Assembly: GCF_900090045.1 (NCBI RefSeq)
Contig: NC_041781.1
Location: 1,150,001 to 1,214,000, forward strand
From: Plasmodium malariae
Lineage: Eukaryota > Apicomplexa > Aconoidasida > Haemosporida > Plasmodiidae
Direction of reading: 5' to 3'
Length of the DNA: 64,000 nucleotides
Shown: piece after piece, positions 48,498-60,538 of the stretch
Position numbering within the stretch: position 1 is the first letter of the stretch
How the letters are laid out: every line of letters starts with the position of its first letter
The notes under the pieces: model-generated
What the model was told of the DNA's origin: nothing
Databases searched by the model: none
Seen by the model: the letters and a program-made list of their open reading frames with translations, nothing else
Program-made: the position numbers and the translations under genes

Positions 48498-49706
48498 ATG
48501 AGTCAACTAAAAGTTAAGAGAGGAAATTTTTTGTTTACGTCAGAATCAGTTAATGAAGGCCATCCAGACAAAATTTGTGATCAGATATCGGATGCAATAT
48601 TGGATGCTTGTTTGAGGGAAGATCCAGAAAGCAAAGTTGCTTGTGAAGTATGTGCAAAGAAAAATTTTATTTTTATATTTGGTGAAATAACCACAAAGGC
48701 AAAAGTAGACTATGATAAAGTTACAAGAGATGTTTTGAAGCATATTGGTTATGATGATGAAGAAAAAGGTTTAAATTATAAGACTGCTGATATAAAAATA
48801 TTTGTTGATGAACAGTCCCCTGATATTGCACAATGTGTGCATGAAAATAAGAAACCGGAACTAATTGGTGCAGGTGATCAGGGAATTATGTTTGGATATG
48901 CAACTGATGAAACAGAAAATTATATGCCTTTAACACATCATTATGCTACATTATTAGGTAAAAGATTAACAGAAGTTCGAAAATTAGGAATATTACCTTA
49001 TTTACGTCCAGATGGAAAAACTCAAATAACTATTGAATATAAAAATAAAGCTAGCTGTGGTGGTCATATGGAACCTTTACGTGTTCATACAGTTTTAATA
49101 TCTACACAACACGCAGAGAATGTAAAATATGAACAGCTCAAGTCCGATTTGATGGAAAATGTAGTTAAATATGTAATACCAGAAAAATTGTTGGATGATG
49201 ATACATTATATTATTTGAACCCCTCAGGAAAATTTGTTCTTGGTGGACCAGCAGCAGACGCTGGATTAACAGGAAGAAAAATTATATGTGATACGTATGG
49301 TGGTTGGGGTGCTCATGGTGGTGGTGCATTTTCAGGTAAAGATCCATCCAAAGTTGATCGTTCAGCTGCTTATTATTTACGTTATATTGCAAAATCGTTA
49401 GTTGCAAACAAATTTTGTAGGAGAGTCTTAGTGCAAGCATCTTATTCTATTGGGATTGCTAACCCCATATCACTAAACGTTAATTCGTATGGTACTGTAA
49501 GTACTGGATATACTGATTATGATTTGGAGCAAATAATTTTAAGAAATTTTGATCTGAGACCGGGATTTATTATTGAAGAGTTAAAATTAAAGGAGCCTAT
49601 TTTCTCAAAAACGTCAGCTTATGGCCATTTTGGAAGGGATGACTGCTCCTTTAGGTGGGAAAAAATTAAAGACCTAACCCACGAAAAAAATGTTTTAAAG
49701 AATTAA
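48498..49706 (+). CDS. SAMS: S-adenosylmethionine synthetase, 402 aa
   Basis: Makes S-adenosylmethionine from methionine and ATP in the cytosol, feeding methylation and polyamine synthesis. Single exon with a full-length family fit. The N-terminal domain has [20 protein letters not shown], with the ATP-site His22. The adenosine-binding segment [12 protein letters not shown] is intact. The Gly-rich phosphate loop [20 protein letters not shown] begins at residue 274. The C-terminus ends in the expected YGHFGRDD...WE block. Length matches the usual 390-400. No intron and no large low-complexity insert, unlike its neighbours. The ATG at 48498 starts directly before the conserved domain. Confidence 0.99.
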   Translation: MSQLKVKRGNFLFTSESVNEGHPDKICDQISDAILDACLREDPESKVACEVCAKKNFIFIFGEITTKAKVDYDKVTRDVLKHIGYDDEEKGLNYKTADIKIFVDEQSPDIAQCVHENKKPELIGAGDQGIMFGYATDETENYMPLTHHYATLLGKRLTEVRKLGILPYLRPDGKTQITIEYKNKASCGGHMEPLRVHTVLISTQHAENVKYEQLKSDLMENVVKYVIPEKLLDDDTLYYLNPSGKFVLGGPAADAGLTGRKIICDTYGGWGAHGGGAFSGKDPSKVDRSAAYYLRYIAKSLVANKFCRRVLVQASYSIGIANPISLNVNSYGTVSTGYTDYDLEQIILRNFDLRPGFIIEELKLKEPIFSKTSAYGHFGRDDCSFRWEKIKDLTHEKNVLKN

Positions 49707-50326
49707 GGAGAAAGGGAAAATAAACAAATAAATAGAGAATTATGTAAATATAAAATAAATCTAGAAATTAAGAAATTAAGAAATTAAGAAAGAAAGAAAG
49801 AAAGAAAGAAAGAAGGGAAGAAGGAAAGAGAAGCAAAAATGAGAAGTATAAGCTGCCGAGCATGTTATTTCCACAAAATGTAAAAAAAAAAAATATAATA
49901 ATGTAAAAAAAAAAAAAAAAAAGAAAACTTAAGTTTGTACCTCTCGAAGAGAAATAATTTGTTAATATACTCATATCAGAAAATAAAAAAAAATAAACAA
50001 ATAAAATATTAAAAATATGAAATATTAATTCAAGTGTTAAGTGATATGGGTTTTCCTTTTCCTTTTTTTTTTTTTCTTTTGTCTTTTTATAATTATAATA
50101 ATTTTTAATTAATACGAGATGGAAAAATTATTATAATTATAATTATTATAATTGTGAATATCTGAATTGTGTCAGTATTCAGAAAAATGCAAAACTAGGC
50201 AAGCACAGTTGTATATATTGTAAATTTATACTTATATGTACATCTATGAATATATGTATGCATGTATGTATGTGGATGTATTTATGTATGCGTGCATGAA
50301 TAAAAAAAAAAAAATAATAATAATAA

Positions 50327-50364
<38 letters not shown>

Positions 50365-51226
50365 TAGTCACGTTAGTTACACCCCCCCTGTTTCATTTTA
50401 CCACTCTGTTCTCACTCTTAACGTTATAATTAATATGTAAAAATTAAGTATTAAATAAAAAGTGAAAAAATGCTTCTTTTTTTTTTTTTTTTTTTATTTT
50501 TATTATATTTTTTTTCCTTATTATGTTTTAGTTATCCTTGAATGACGTGATAGCAAGATCATTAATCATTAATTAAATTAGTAACTCTATGTCATTGTTT
50601 ATTTAATACTATTCTTTTTTTAGGAAGCTCATTTCTTGGACAGTATATATACGTGTATACTTAAATGTATATATATATATATGTATTTGTATGTATATAC
50701 ATGTGCACACAAATGAGCATACAAATGAACACCCAATTGTATACGTACTTTCAACGTATGACTAATATAAAGCGAAATTTGGCTGTATTAAAGTGACTTT
50801 TTTTTTTTTTTTTTTTATATGTACAATTTTTTTTTAACAATGCATAATTGCATAACATGTACTATTTTGTGTATATACAGTGCTGCTACTTTTTTTTTTT
50901 TTTTTTTCAAATAAACATTTAGTATTTCAAAAAAAGTTTAAGACAAATATTAGTTTTATATAATATCAGTACATTATGTAAACAAACACATTTACAGTAG
51001 TAAAACAAAAAATATATTGAAGCTAATGGTTTGTTATTTAAGTAGTGTTGTTCTTCCACTCTATGATTATGCATATTTCTCCTCACTATCTCTCTCTCTA
51101 TTGCAGTCTATGTATGTGCCTTTTTTTTTTTTTTTTTTTTTTTTTTATGATTTGTCTGTAGATATACCTCAATATATTTTCCGCCTTTTTCATTATATTT
51201 TTTAACAAATCAAAAATACTATAAGA
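49707..51226. promoter_or_regulatory. Intergenic region, SAMS to secreted-protein gene
   Basis: 1.5 kb with an (AAGA)n-type run at 49765-49815, poly-A tracts, TA runs (50330-50355) and several poly-T tracts (50477-50496, 50800-50817, 50890-50908, 51121-51146). No exon is visible. It holds the SAMS 3' UTR and the next promoter. Confidence 0.5.
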
Positions 51227-51898
51227 ATGGTTAAAAAAATTTTAGCAGTTGTATTGTGTTTCCTACATTTTAACCACTGCGAAATATTAAAGGGAGTTTA
51301 TGAACCTTCTTTTAACAGATTTTTGCAAAGCAAAATTAACGTCCTCACGTGGTTGACTAATGTGTAAAAATAAAATAAATGAAAAACCTTTTTTTTTTTT
51401 TTAATTTCTCAAAATTTTATGTCATTTAAGAGCAACTCTTCATATTTTGAAATAAAGTACATCTCGTCTTATTTTTCAACTTACATAACCACGAACACTT
51501 ACATTTTATATATCTATAAAACATAAAAAAGCACAAATATGGTAAAAAGCGTCGTACTATCACTCTGTTTATATATACTGAAAGCAATATTGCAATAATT
51601 TGAAAAAATGGGGAAAAAAAAGAAAAGAAATGATTGAGCCATCCATTTTATTATTTTTTATTTTTCTTATAGGCTATATCCATCTGAAAGTCCCAAATAT
51701 TTCAAAAAGCACTTGGACTACAGTAAATAAATGCAAAAGCGTTAAAAAGGGCTCACCCACACTCACGCAAACATACAAATATGTATGTACAGTTATAAAT
51801 GTAAATGGGCATATACATGAGTGTAGACTGTTCTTTATCCTTCGTTCAACTCGATGTTACAATTTTCATACTTCTATTTGCATAACTGTATGTGCATT

Positions 51899-51939
<41 letters not shown>

Positions 51940-54903
51940 GTGCCCCGTTTTAATATATGCACATGCATTCATCAGGGGGGTAATTAAATTAAAGGCGCCT
52001 ACAAAATGATGAACATGAAAATAAAATGTATGTAGCTCCTTTTACGTGCCTCTTTTTTTTTTAATTTTTAATTTAATGGAAGTTGTCGTGAATACTTTTT
52101 GAAGCCCTCATACGAGCCAATTGATCTGAGTAAAAGAGCATAATAAGATATTCCACTTCGTCGTATTTTCTCTTTTTTCTGTACACGTTTGATGTATATA
52201 TGCGTATGTGGTTGTACGTATACGTGGATTTATACATGTGGATATTTGTGTATGTGTGCAATTGTTCATGTTTGCACGGATCTATATCCCCTTTTGCACC
52301 TATTCTTACGCACACTTCATAAGATAAGGGATGGCTACAAACGAATAATTGGAGTGTACATAATGAAGATGCCATAATAGAGTACGCAGGAAAGGACAGC
52401 TGCAGGGAACCGGTAAGTAACAATTAAATATGATACAAATTCTTGTGTATACACATGTGTGAATATGTTAGTGTAATGTTATGCTAGTACAGTTCTGCAT
52501 GTACATGAGCACACGTCATACCAATTTTGTTTATTTGTGTCTTTACCACAACCTCTTTACAGAATCATCCCTTTCCTTTTGGGTGGCTTGACAAAAGGTT
52601 ACAACATTTGTGTGTGTTCAATGCGTATGAACGTGTGTTCAATGCGTATGAACGTGTATTCAATGTGCATGAATGGGTATTCAATGTGCATGAATGGGTA
52701 TTCAATGTGCATGAATGGGTATTCAATGTGTATGAATGTGTATGCAATGTTGTACGCACGTATATGTATATATAAGTTCACACACGCATTTACATGTATA
52801 CACACTTTTCCGCGCAAATTATGATCATATATACGTTTTTACGCTAAAAAATAAAATACAGAATGACCACTCGAACTTCTCTAATTAAAAAGGACTTTTT
52901 TTGTAAGGTAATATAAAAAAAATTGTGATCCTTTAAAAAAAATAAAATAATCAAAACAAAATAAAATAAAACATAATAAAGCAAAATAATTAAAACAAAA
53001 TAATTAAAACAAAATAAATTAAACAAAATAAATTAAACAAAATAAATTAAACAAAATAAATTAAACAAAATAAATTAAACAAAATAAATTAAACAAAATA
53101 AATTAAACAGAATAAATAAAACAAAATAAACTACAACGTCCTCCACATTTTGCACTTTTTGTTTCCCCCAGAAAACGATAGCCCAGTTGGAAGTTCAAAT
53201 GAACGACGCCCAAACGTGTGGATTAATTTTTAGAATCATAGGTGAACGAAATTATTGGGGGTTGCTAATTGATAACAAGATACTCAAACTCGTCCGCGTC
53301 AAGGATGGAGAATTAATAGTGCTGAAGGGTATGGACCAAAGGGGAGAATAATTTTGTTTTTGTCTTTTTTAAATATGTACATTTTATGCACATATTCTGA
53401 TCAGCAAAATAAAAACAGATGACTAGGTGGCCAACTTTGGCATCAGTACTAACAGCTCATTTAAGTTGTCCTCATAAGTACATATATATGTATGTATGTA
53501 TGTACATATGTATGTATGTAGTATATGTATGTATGTACATATGTACGTATGTAGTATATGTAATATATGCATGTATAATTACCTATATTGTCCCTTCGTG
53601 CAATTTTCATTCGATACAGAATTTAGAGAATTAAAAATAAAAAAAGACGAATGGTACGTTTTATTTGCTCAAGAAGTTATAAAAGACATAAAAATTAAGG
53701 CGGGGAAATATGGAGATCTTTCTGTTGATTATTTGAGGAAACATCAGGACGAATCAGAATACAGTGAAAATAAGCAGGCATGTGCATAAATATATATATG
53801 CATACATTTACAAATACATTGCACATACGTGTATACGTACACACGTATATACATACACACACTTATATATATATATATATATGAAGAGGTGACTGCTCTC
53901 CGCTGTTCTACGTTGTTACTCCTTGAGTGCAATTTTTTCTTTTTCAAAATGGGATCCGTCGATTTATAATATGCATAAATTGGCATACTTTCTCAGTACA
54001 TGTAAATGTTGCTCTTTTACCTTATCTCTTTATAATATGTTTATAATTTCATTGGTCATTGATGTACGTATTCATACATATTTATATATAAAACAAACAG
54101 GAAAAATATATGTACGTGTTAATGTGATTTTTTAATTATTATATAGGGGGCAGTTGGCTTATTAGCAAATAAGGGAAATTGCAAATTCAGGAACATTGTA
54201 ATATTTATTACCATTATGAAGTTACAATTTTTCTTGTCCTTTTTTCTCTCTCTTTTATTCACATGAGGAATTGATTATAATATATATTTACGTGGCTGTG
54301 TGTGCTTATACACGTATGTATATGAGTATATATATATATGCTTATGTAAGTACGTATATGTACGTTCGTATATGTACGTTCGTATATGTACGTTCGTATA
54401 TGTACGTTCGTATATGTACGTTCGAATATGTACGTATGCATATATATGTATACATACCTCTCAACAGATCTTGCGGGGAAAGAAGTGGAGCGGGGAGTAC
54501 GAGAAATTGAAAAGCTCGAAAGGTTCCTTATTATACGACTTGGATGATATAGAATTATTATATGAAAATATGAAAGGTAATTAGTACATACAGCATCCTG
54601 CAGAAAGAAGTACAAGTTAAGCTACTTATTGGACTGAATTCATATAAATGCATCTATACATAAATACGTACTTCTACATATATATATACATGTAGGATGG
54701 GATAAGAACCACTCTCATCCCTTCAATTCCTTTTTAATATCGGAAAAAAATATTCCTTAATCCTTCGTTTCACTAATTCGTTTTACTAATTCGTTTTACT
54801 AATTCATCGCACCCTCTTTTGTGTTTTTTCAAATTTAGACTGGTGCCCGAAAGCCGCCTTGTGTTCGAAGAATAAATACGAAACAGCTAATTTTCAGGAG
54901 TAA
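51227..54903 (+). CDS. Secreted protein with possible concanavalin-like beta-sandwich, ten exons, 298 aa
   Basis: Ten small exons join in phase: 51227-51363, 51673-51722, 52324-52412, 52563-52597, 52862-52907, 53172-53328, 53620-53777, 54147-54197, 54468-54576 and 54839-54903; total 897 nt with the stop. Residues 1-18 (MVKKILAVVLCFLHFNHC) are a signal peptide. The body suggests a laminin-G/concanavalin-like fold: a buried strand, then TCGLIFRIIGERNYWGLLID, then DEWYVLFAQEVIKDIKIKAG, then GAVGLLANKGNCKFRNI, the order seen in such domains. Six cysteines remain after the signal, enough for three disulfides. No membrane anchor or ER-retention motif is seen. Intron 7 (53778-54146) only fits with a GC donor (CAG|GCATGT). 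Exons 2 to 5 rest on phase and splice signals alone. The fold call is by eye; the ligand is unknown. Confidence 0.72.
52605..52750. repeat. 21-bp repeat in intron 4 of the secreted-protein gene
   Basis: Seven imperfect copies of a 21-bp unit (TGAATGGGTATTCAATGTGCA and variants with TGAACGTG) fill most of intron 4 (52598-52861). Because 21 is a multiple of three, it stays open in several frames. Confidence 0.92.
52955..53130. repeat. 14-bp AAACAAAATAAATT repeat in intron 5
   Basis: About ten copies of a 14-bp A-rich unit occupy intron 5 (52908-53171) of the secreted-protein gene, with gradual sequence drift at both ends. Confidence 0.92.
54353..54438. repeat. 12-bp TATGTACGTTCG repeat in intron 8
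   Basis: Six copies of a 12-bp unit lie in intron 8 (54198-54467) of the secreted-protein gene. The intron also holds other TATA/TACG simple sequence. Confidence 0.92.
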
Positions 54904-55524
54904 AATATCCTATTAATGTGACCATCTTAATTATGTATGTTCAAACACGCACAAACATATAGAGTTCTACATGTACGTATTCGTTTCTTCCTTCCTAATT
55001 TTTTTGATGATGCGAAAACTTTTTTTTTTTTTTTTTAAATACGCTTGTGAAAAATTCTTTTTTTTTTTTAAAAAAAATATGCTTGCTAAAATTTCTTCTT
55101 TTTCAAAAAATAATATGCTTGAGAAAGTTTCTTTTTATTTAAAAAAAAAAAAAAAATGTATGCGAAAAGATCTTTTTCTTTAAGAAAAAATACGAATGCG
55201 AATTTTTTTTTTTTTTTTCTGTGTGTAACATGGCTTCACATATATGTTTACGCATGTGCACGAAGTGGATATAGGTATACGATTTTTAAAACGTATGAAC
55301 TGAGTTATTCTGAATAGTTTAAGCATATATGGTGGTGTGTGTATAACTATATATATATATATGTTGCAGATATATACAAACTTGTGCTATGTTTCCCCTA
55401 TTGTGATGATCTTTTTTATAACAGCATCTCACTGCCTACTCCTTCACCTGCGAAGCGGAAAGCTAAGACGTACATGGCGTGCATAATGTACATGGCATAC
55501 ATCTCCTGAGAACACCTTTTCAAA
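54904..55524. promoter_or_regulatory. Spacer before PABA synthase with degenerate poly-T/A repeats
   Basis: 620 bp that include four or five degenerate copies of a roughly 45-bp unit at 54995-55220, each pairing a T tract with an AATATGCTTG(C/A)GAAAA-like segment. The remainder, near 55400-55510, is more mixed in composition and is probably 5' UTR. No exon is seen. Confidence 0.5.
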
Positions 55525-58500
55525 ATGGGAAAACACATCGTTAGTCTGTTTATCGATAACTACGATTCATATTCCTACAACATCGTCAATTATTTGCACA
55601 AGGTAAACCGTGCAGAACCTATAATAGTATACCCGGATAAATTGAATTTTAATGAATTCATGAGAAACTACTATGATATAATTGACAATATTGTTATATC
55701 TCCAGGGTATGGTAACCCTGAAACAAATACAAACAATGATTTAGTGATAGAAATATTGAAGAATAAAATTAATATGCCTATTTTAGGCATATGTTATGGG
55801 CATCAATTAATATGCTACTTTTATGGGTGTAAAATTGAAAAAGTAAAAAATATGTTTCATGGTAATACAAACATTATTAATATATGCAATGATGAAAGGA
55901 GAGGAGTATGTGTTTTATTTAATAACATAAAAGATAAATTCAAAGCAGTTTGCTATAACTCTTTAAAAGTAAGTGAACAACATATGAGTGATAAATTACA
56001 TATAACCTGTTATTCTATTTATTTAAATGAATATATTGTAATGGGCACTCAACATAAACACTTACCTTACTACACTGTTCAGTATCATCCCGAATCGGTT
56101 GGAACTGATTTTAATATTGTCTTTTTTGAAAATTTTAAAAATATCACTTTAAAATATATTAATACAAATAAAGACATTAAAGTTAACATATTAGAATATA
56201 AATTATCAACGAATTTTGAAAAAAAAAAAATAAAGAATGTTAAGAATGGTGTACTACAACAATGCACATGGAAACTAACAATTTTAAATATCGTGGGGTT
56301 AAAAAATATTTGCGCAATTGCTTACGAAATATTTAAAAATATTGCGTATTGTGAAGATGACATATGTTTTTGGCTTGATAGTAATCATGAAATTTTATAC
56401 AAAGAAAAGGAGAGGAGTTCAATTGAGGGGGGAAATACCACCTCTGATAAGGTTAGCTTCGATGAAATGCTAAATAATTCTAGGTTTTCTTACATGGGCA
56501 ATACCAAAGGGGTTCTAAGTGAGGTTATAGAGTACTACTACTGCTATGGAACAAATAATCATGAAAGAAATAACTTGGAAAAAGGGTCGTGCGAAGAGAG
56601 GGACTGCCAAAAGAGCAATTGCGAACATTTTAATAGCGTTGTTGTAAACTTGACGAGAGAAAAAAGTGGTAACAAGTACCGAATTAACTATCACACAGAT
56701 AAGCATGACAGCTGTTTGGTTCACCACTTGAACGAAAGGATTGAGCGCTTTAAAGATAATTTTACTATTGATTATAAGCGGGTACACATACATGACCTCC
56801 TCGAGAGCAGCGAAAAAGAATCAAACAATAGAACATATGAAAGTAATAGAACCAATATTAGTAGGAGCGCCAATGTTAGTAGCAACATAGGCCTGGGTAC
56901 CTCTACTAATACCGTTAACGGGCAGAAGAAGCTGCTAGAGTACTGTGTAAATGGATATAATGAATATTCCTCAGGAGAGAACCATGGGGACGATGGTAAG
57001 TGCTCCAAAAACGAAGTAGAAGAAGACGAATTTATAAATAGTAAAGACTCGTGTTTAATGGGTTACTTTGGTTTCTTTAACTACGAATACAAATATGAAA
57101 CAATCAAAAATATATATGGAAAAAAATATGAACACGTAAGAAGTGACAGTGAAGAGGGTTCTTACCCTGTCTCTGTATTTATTTTACCCCAGAATTTCAT
57201 TGCTCTGAATATGCCAAAAAATAGCGTTTATTTAATTTCGCTTTTGCCAGAAGAACAATCTTTTAAAAGCTACCTTTCGAGCTTACCCAATGACCATAAC
57301 ATCAACGAAATGGAAGAGAAATTAACCATGACAGAGTTACAAAATGGGTTAAGTACTTCATCGAAGCGTAGTCCATGTGACTACCACTCCTGCTTTCATC
57401 AACACTACCGCTACTCATATGAGGATATCAAAAATTATAATGATCAATGGATTTATGGCACGTCATATAAAATTCGTCATATTGTAAAAAATTTGATGGA
57501 TGAAAAAAGTGGCTACAAGGAATGGAAAGGAAAAGAAAACAAAGACAAGGATCATAATGCTATTGTTAAGGATGTAAAGTTGAGCAAGTTTACTTTTACT
57601 TCTTCATTGAGTAAAGAGATGTATATAGAAAATATTAAAGCATGTAAAGAGTATATTGAAAAGGGCCACTCATATGAACTCTGTTTAACGACGAAATTTA
57701 AAGGGTCCTTTTGTACTAAGTCTGAATTGACAGCTCTTAATCTTTTGGACTTATATAAATACATGAGAACTGTAAATAAAGTTTCTTACAGTTGCTATAT
57801 ACACTATGATAGAACAATAGTGCGAAATGAGGAAAGGGGAATGAATGATGAGCCAACAAAAAAGATTGTAAATGATAAATTAAAATTTACAATATTGTGC
57901 TTTAGTCCTGAAGAATTTTTACGAAAAAATAAAGACAGTATTATGTTTAGTAAACCTATTAAGGGTACAATCGAAAGAGGAAAAACAGAAGAAGACGATA
58001 ATATTTTAAAAGATAAACTATTTAATGATAAAAAGGAGAGATCAGAAAACTTAATGATTGTAGACCTAACAACAAATGACTTCAACCGAATATGCGAACG
58101 GGACACTGTAAAAGTAGTGAAATTATTTCATATAGAAACGTATACATTTCTTCATCAAATGGTATCTAAAATTACAGGAAAAATCAAACACGACAAAACG
58201 TTTGCCGATGCTATCATTAATATTTTCCCCGGTGGATCTATGACTGGCTCCCCAAAATTTATTTCCATGTCCATCTTACAAAAGTACAAATAAGGCAACA
58301 GTCGCCCGCAAACGGGTTCATGTGAGCCCGGCTCAACATGTTTATACGAGCATATGTACGGACGTATGTACGTGAGTGTATGGATGTATGTTTGTGTGTA
58401 CGTATGCGCGTAGCTCGCACAGCTGCACATGCTCTCACCCCCATTTCGCATAAGTGTTATCTAATCACCTACACCACTTCACATTCGTACACCCATCTTT

Positions 58501-59226
58501 TGTGCCCACATTTACAGCATCGAAAACACACCCAGGGGTATATACTCTGGTTCCATCGGCTTCATTTCTATCCAAGGGAATTTCATTTTTAACATAGTTA
58601 TTCGGACGGCTATAATAAAAAATGACAATGTACTTTTACATATGCAGCTTTTGCGACGAATAAGATGAACAGAAATGCAAATAAAAAGAATAATAAAAAT
58701 AAAAATACGAATAAAAAGACGAAAAAAAATAAATTAAAATATACGAATAAAAATGCATCCTTCGACACATGCTTTTTGTTAATCCTCCCTTTTTTGAAGA
58801 TTTCTATAGGAGCCGGCGGGGCCATCACAATAAAAAGCGACGAAAAGGAAGAATACAACGAAATGCTCTTAAAATTTATGAGTATAGCACGCCCAATTAG
58901 GTACGTTTAGCAAATTACATTTACGCACACTTAAAGGCATACATATATACATATGCGTACATGTACATGCATACGTACATGTACATGCATACGTACATGT
59001 TCAAACATACGTACATGTTCAAACATACGTACATGTTCAAACATACGTACATGTTCAAACATACGTACATGTTCAAACATACGTACATGATCAAACATAC
59101 GAACATGTTCAAACATACGTACATGTGCATATTATATATACCTTTTTTTTCCATTTTTCATCAATTTACCCGAACAGTTACTATTTAAAAGAGCGTCACA
59201 GTGCTGAAGTGGAATACAGGCTCTAG
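55525..59226 (+). CDS. Para-aminobenzoate (aminodeoxychorismate) synthase, fused GATase-PabB, 1006 aa
   Basis: Makes 4-amino-4-deoxychorismate from chorismate and glutamine, the step before PABA in folate synthesis; cytosolic in Plasmodium. Four exons, 55525-58283, 58518-58629, 58800-58900 and 59178-59226, join in phase; total 3021 nt with the stop. Residues 1 to about 215 are the class I glutaminase: FIDNYDSYSYNIV, SPGYGNPE (usually SPGPG), nucleophile Cys90 in GICYGHQ, and His188/Glu190 in QYHPES. The C-terminal half is chorismate-binding: CFSPEEFLRK, then PIKGT with Lys813, the lysine that marks PabB rather than anthranilate synthase (which has PIAGT), then GGSMTGSPK, and GAGGAITIKSD across the last exons. 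Between the domains lie long Ser/Asn/Glu-rich inserts (residues about 290-500). Exon 3 to 4 joins are short but complete the family C-terminus. Confidence 0.96.
58940..59128. repeat. 18-bp repeat in PABA synthase intron 3
   Basis: About eight copies of an 18-bp unit (ACATACGTACATGTTCAA, with early copies GCATACGTACATGTACAT) fill most of intron 3 (58901-59177). The unit contains the self-complementary pieces TACGTA and ACATGT. Confidence 0.95.
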
Positions 59227-59390
59227 ATATTTCAAGATATATTTCAAGTTTTATGTACGTTTTAATTCAAGATATATTTCAAGTTTTATGTACGTTTTAA
59301 TTCAAGATATATTTCAAGTTTTATGTACGTTTTAATTCAAGATATATTTCAAGTTTTTGTATGTTTTAATTCAAGATTTATTTCAAATTT
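59227..59390. repeat. 35-bp tandem repeat starting at the PABA synthase stop
   Basis: A 35-bp unit begins at 59233, 59268, 59303 and 59338, with a decayed copy from 59372. Each contains CAAGATATATTTCAAG and TTTTATGTACGTTTTAATT. The array starts within ten bases of the TAG at 59224-59226, so it is in the 3' UTR. Confidence 0.93.
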
Positions 59391-59440
59391 TATTTTTACT
59401 TTTTTTTTTTTTTGTTTTTTCCCCTATTCCTTTTACTTGT

Positions 59441-59530
59441 GTACCCCCCAAAATTTACCTACTGGCTCGGAATTCGCCTTATCTCTGAAAACGCCATGTA
59501 GAGCTATAATAAGAGGAGGAAGGGGGGTGA
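59441..59530. ncRNA. Possible structured RNA: GC island with nested hairpin
   Basis: In a flank of nearly pure A/T, this stretch is close to half G+C. A 7-bp perfect stem ACCCCCC/GGGGGGT pairs 59443-59449 with 59522-59528. Inside it, CTTAT (59478-59482) pairs with ATAAG (59509-59513), and CTCT (59483-59486) pairs with AGAG (59500-59503). Nested pairing plus a GC island is how Plasmodium small RNAs are often first noticed. Strand and class are unknown. The same stretch is open on the plus strand, but that reading resembles no protein I know. It could instead be a 3' UTR element of the PABA synthase gene. Confidence 0.35.
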
Positions 59531-60538
59531 TCATCATACTAAGCTTCTTCACTTTACCATACAAAAATATTAGAACATTTAAAAAAAATATTGCACCACC
59601 TATTGTATACGATGCCTCCAGCTTTACTTATGCTAGAGAATATATATATATTTTTTTTTAATTAGGAATTTTACGGCAGACATTACATATGTATATTACT
59701 TAATTTAAAAAAAGTTTATGCGCTAAAAATATAACTGTTAAGTGTAAAGTGAATATGTATAGGGGTAGAGAAGCAAAATAAAATAATAAAGTAACCTTGA
59801 AATACAATTATGACACTATAAACATTTAAAAGGATATAAAACGCATGCAAACATAGCGATGATAACATATGTATACATAAGTACACATATATATATATAT
59901 ACTATTTTTAGCGGTTAACACATTTAATTTAATAGGCATGTTGCAAATAACGTTTTAACTTCAACTTCATTTTGACGTTTACTTCAATTTTGACTTCAAT
60001 TTTAAAGTATAAAAAAAAAAAAAAAAAATTTATTTTCGAGTATATCATAATTCCGCAAAAACATTATCACGATATCGTAATATAACATCCTTTAACTTGT
60101 ATTAATAAAAATAGGAGCTAAACAATTAAAAAAAAAAGAACATAAAATAAAACTAAAAAAATTAAAATAAAAAAAATATTTAAAATAAATAAAACAAATA
60201 GAAATCTTTATTATATTCTAAATAAAATAAATTGTACGCAAGGCACATATAGCTTCACTGAAAGCATAATTATTACTCTAACAAAAATATTGTTTTAAAG
60301 GGGAAAAAAAAATCAAGTAAGATTAATGAGTATCATTGGGGGCATGTGAATATGTACCTGCCTGCATTTTTGCGAGTTGCGTACATCTGCATGTACGTAC
60401 ATACAATACGTACATATGTGTATACATATATATGTACACCTGTATGTACATCTTTTTTTTATGTGAGTACACTTCTTATCAACGCTCACACATTCCCGCG
60501 TACTATTTTTTTTTTTTTTTTCCTTATGTAGAGCGAAA
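59531..60538. promoter_or_regulatory. 5' region of phosphoglycerate kinase
   Basis: AT-rich spacer of about 1 kb with a poly-A run at 60010-60027 and TACA/TATG simple sequence at 60390-60450. A T-tract follows at 60507-60521, then 17 bp to the ATG. No exon is seen. It should hold the PGK promoter and 5' UTR. Confidence 0.5.

Noticed and set aside
59323..59661. Plus-strand frame of 112 codons after PABA synthase
   Set aside because: It begins in the 35-bp repeat, passes through a poly-T and has no family likeness; the GC island inside it is better explained by RNA structure.
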